A stretch of DNA of 20,201 nucleotides, taken from a virus. A model generated the notes under the pieces. The model was not told the origin of the DNA, did not search any database, and saw only the letters and a list, made by a program, of their open reading frames with translations. Location: positions 1-20,201 of the IMG/VR virus record IMGVR_UViG_3300007722_000150. One strand, given 5' to 3'. Made by a program: the position numbers and the translations under genes. Of the stretch, positions 19,337 to 20,201 are shown in pieces (the first letter of the stretch is position 1; each line of letters starts with the position of its first letter).

Positions 19337-20201
19337 TTATTGCTTGGGGGTTTCAAGAACGATACCGTCGTTCTTCAAGTAGTCCGTTATAGGCATCTGA
19401 GCATCAGGCATACCCATCTCTTCCATGTAGGCTGAGAACGTCGGGTCGTTCCTGTGAAGTCTTGCATTCCACATCTGGAGGAGGGTGTTGTCACCCGACT
19501 TGGTGAGTTCTGGGTTGCTTTTGATAATGTTATCAGAAAAGAAGTCCTTCGTCTTTGTAGAAGAGTCCTCCCTCAACGCTTTCATGAATTTGATAGCCCC
19601 GCCTGCCCCGAGGAGGTGGGCCATGTTCAACTCCTCGAACGAAGGAGGAGCCCCCGCCGCCTTTTTCAGGGCTTCGTAGTTCTTAGCTGTGAAGTGGTCG
19701 AAGACCTGATCTTCGATAACCGGATCAGCCATCAATTCCCACCGCTGCTTCCGAGTCATCTCAGCAGCCTCTGGCATGATCTCAATCAAGTTAGCATCCC
19801 ACGTTGTTGGAGGTGAGGATGGGGATTTTCCTTTAGGGCTCAGCTCTTGCTTGTAGTCATTCAAGAACCCGTAGGTACCCGACGCAGAAGACCTGTTCAG
19901 GTTGTGGGCTTGGTTGCCTGAGATGTTGGCCCCACCTTCTGTCTTACCCATCATGACCCTGTACCCATCCATGTTGGTGATTTGGACGTAGGTATTAGGA
20001 GTGCTGTTGATCAATGAACGGGTCCTGTAGGATGTGGCCATCATGTTGGCTAGGGTCATGTTGGAGAAGTCTAGCTGCGGGTACTGGGTGCCCTCTTTGA
20101 TGTTCTTGATGGTTTTGTAGAACTGGCTCTTGGCAGTCAGGAGTTCCGGGTCCTTGGAGGCGCTGACCCAGTTATCAATCGCCTTACCGAGGTTTGCCTC
20201 T
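19337..20201 (-). CDS. virion protein with lytic-transglycosylase-like domain, 5' end beyond window
   Basis: The minus-strand frame is open from the window edge at 20201 through an internal ATG at 20059 to its stop at 19337, so at least 287 residues are present and the N-terminus lies outside. Residues read from the internal Met show GKTEGGANISGNQAHNLNRSSASGTYGF, written in two halves as the catalytic-type Glu in KTEGGAN and the SSASGTYGF strand of the SLT/lysozyme fold. Later ELNMAHLLGAGGAIKFMKAL is typical of the helical part of such domains. Phage virion proteins with this domain cut peptidoglycan during DNA entry. The upstream sequence (AIDNWVSASKDPELL) is a helical extension. The 20059 ATG should not be taken as the start. 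Confidence 0.8.
   Translation of the reverse strand, partial: EANLGKAIDNWVSASKDPELLTAKSQFYKTIKNIKEGTQYPQLDFSNMTLANMMATSYRTRSLINSTPNTYVQITNMDGYRVMMGKTEGGANISGNQAHNLNRSSASGTYGFLNDYKQELSPKGKSPSSPPTTWDANLIEIMPEAAEMTRKQRWELMADPVIEDQVFDHFTAKNYEALKKAAGAPPSFEELNMAHLLGAGGAIKFMKALREDSSTKTKDFFSDNIIKSNPELTKSGDNTLLQMWNARLHRNDPTFSAYMEEMGMPDAQMPITDYLKNDGIVLETPKQ

Noticed and set aside
1-20201. tRNA genes, CRISPR arrays, insertion sequences, integrase or attachment sites
   Set aside because: I looked on both strands and saw no cloverleaf with a CCA end, no regularly spaced repeats, and no transposase or recombinase motifs.

Overview
The window is part of the genome of a tailed double-stranded DNA phage with a T7-like replication module. 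The evidence is a fused TOPRIM primase/RecA-type helicase, a T7-type family A DNA polymerase, an SSB with an acidic tail, a PD-(D/E)XK exonuclease and an endonuclease I-like resolvase. The genes are packed with 1-10 base overlaps, there are nested spanin genes, and a virion protein carries a lytic-transglycosylase-like domain. Nested inner/outer membrane spanins and a ribosome binding site complementary to a proteobacterial 16S tail point to a Gram-negative, probably proteobacterial, host. No phage RNA polymerase gene is visible. The three promoters I find are near-perfect sigma70 sites, so at least this region is probably read by the host polymerase.

Layout. (1) 1-467: the end of a lysis region with an i-spanin tail, an o-spanin read in another frame, and a small gene. 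(2) Promoter P1 (488-515) starts a long plus-strand operon. After two unknown genes comes a biosynthetic island (1241-7790): gamma-glutamylcyclotransferase-like protein, unknown 297-residue protein, peptidase C26-like class I glutamine amidotransferase, stand-alone class II glutamine amidotransferase, phiEco32-type COOH-NH2 ligase, unknown 220-residue protein, a second amidoligase, and a RimK-like ATP-grasp ligase. This looks like a complete pathway for making and trimming amide or gamma-glutamyl bonds on an unknown substrate. It is the most unusual content of the window. (3) 7787-8540: four small genes, two with paired Cys motifs. (4) 8479-11994: primase-helicase and DNA polymerase. (5) Promoter P2 (12407-12435) lies in the end of the preceding gene and leads into SSB, exonuclease, resolvase, metallophosphoesterase, a DUF5664-like protein and small genes. 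(6) Promoter P3 (15872-15900), a 130-base leader, a small holin-like membrane protein and a terminator (16272-16300) form an isolated cassette. Its ribosome binding site pairs with 14-16 bases of the 16S 3' end. (7) 16325-18470: zinc-ribbon protein, class II (B12-dependent type) ribonucleotide reductase and a small unknown gene, ending at a bidirectional terminator. (8) 18553-20201: minus-strand virion genes converging on that terminator.

Two large enzymes, the primase-helicase and the ribonucleotide reductase, share an oddity. Homologous N-terminal sequence is present in the DNA, but no ATG, GTG or TTG lies in the same frame ahead of it. In each case an ATG one base out of frame sits at the expected place, with a CCC codon near the needed shift. 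Programmed frameshifting, non-AUG starts and sequencing errors are all possible. No tRNA, CRISPR array, insertion sequence or integrase is visible.
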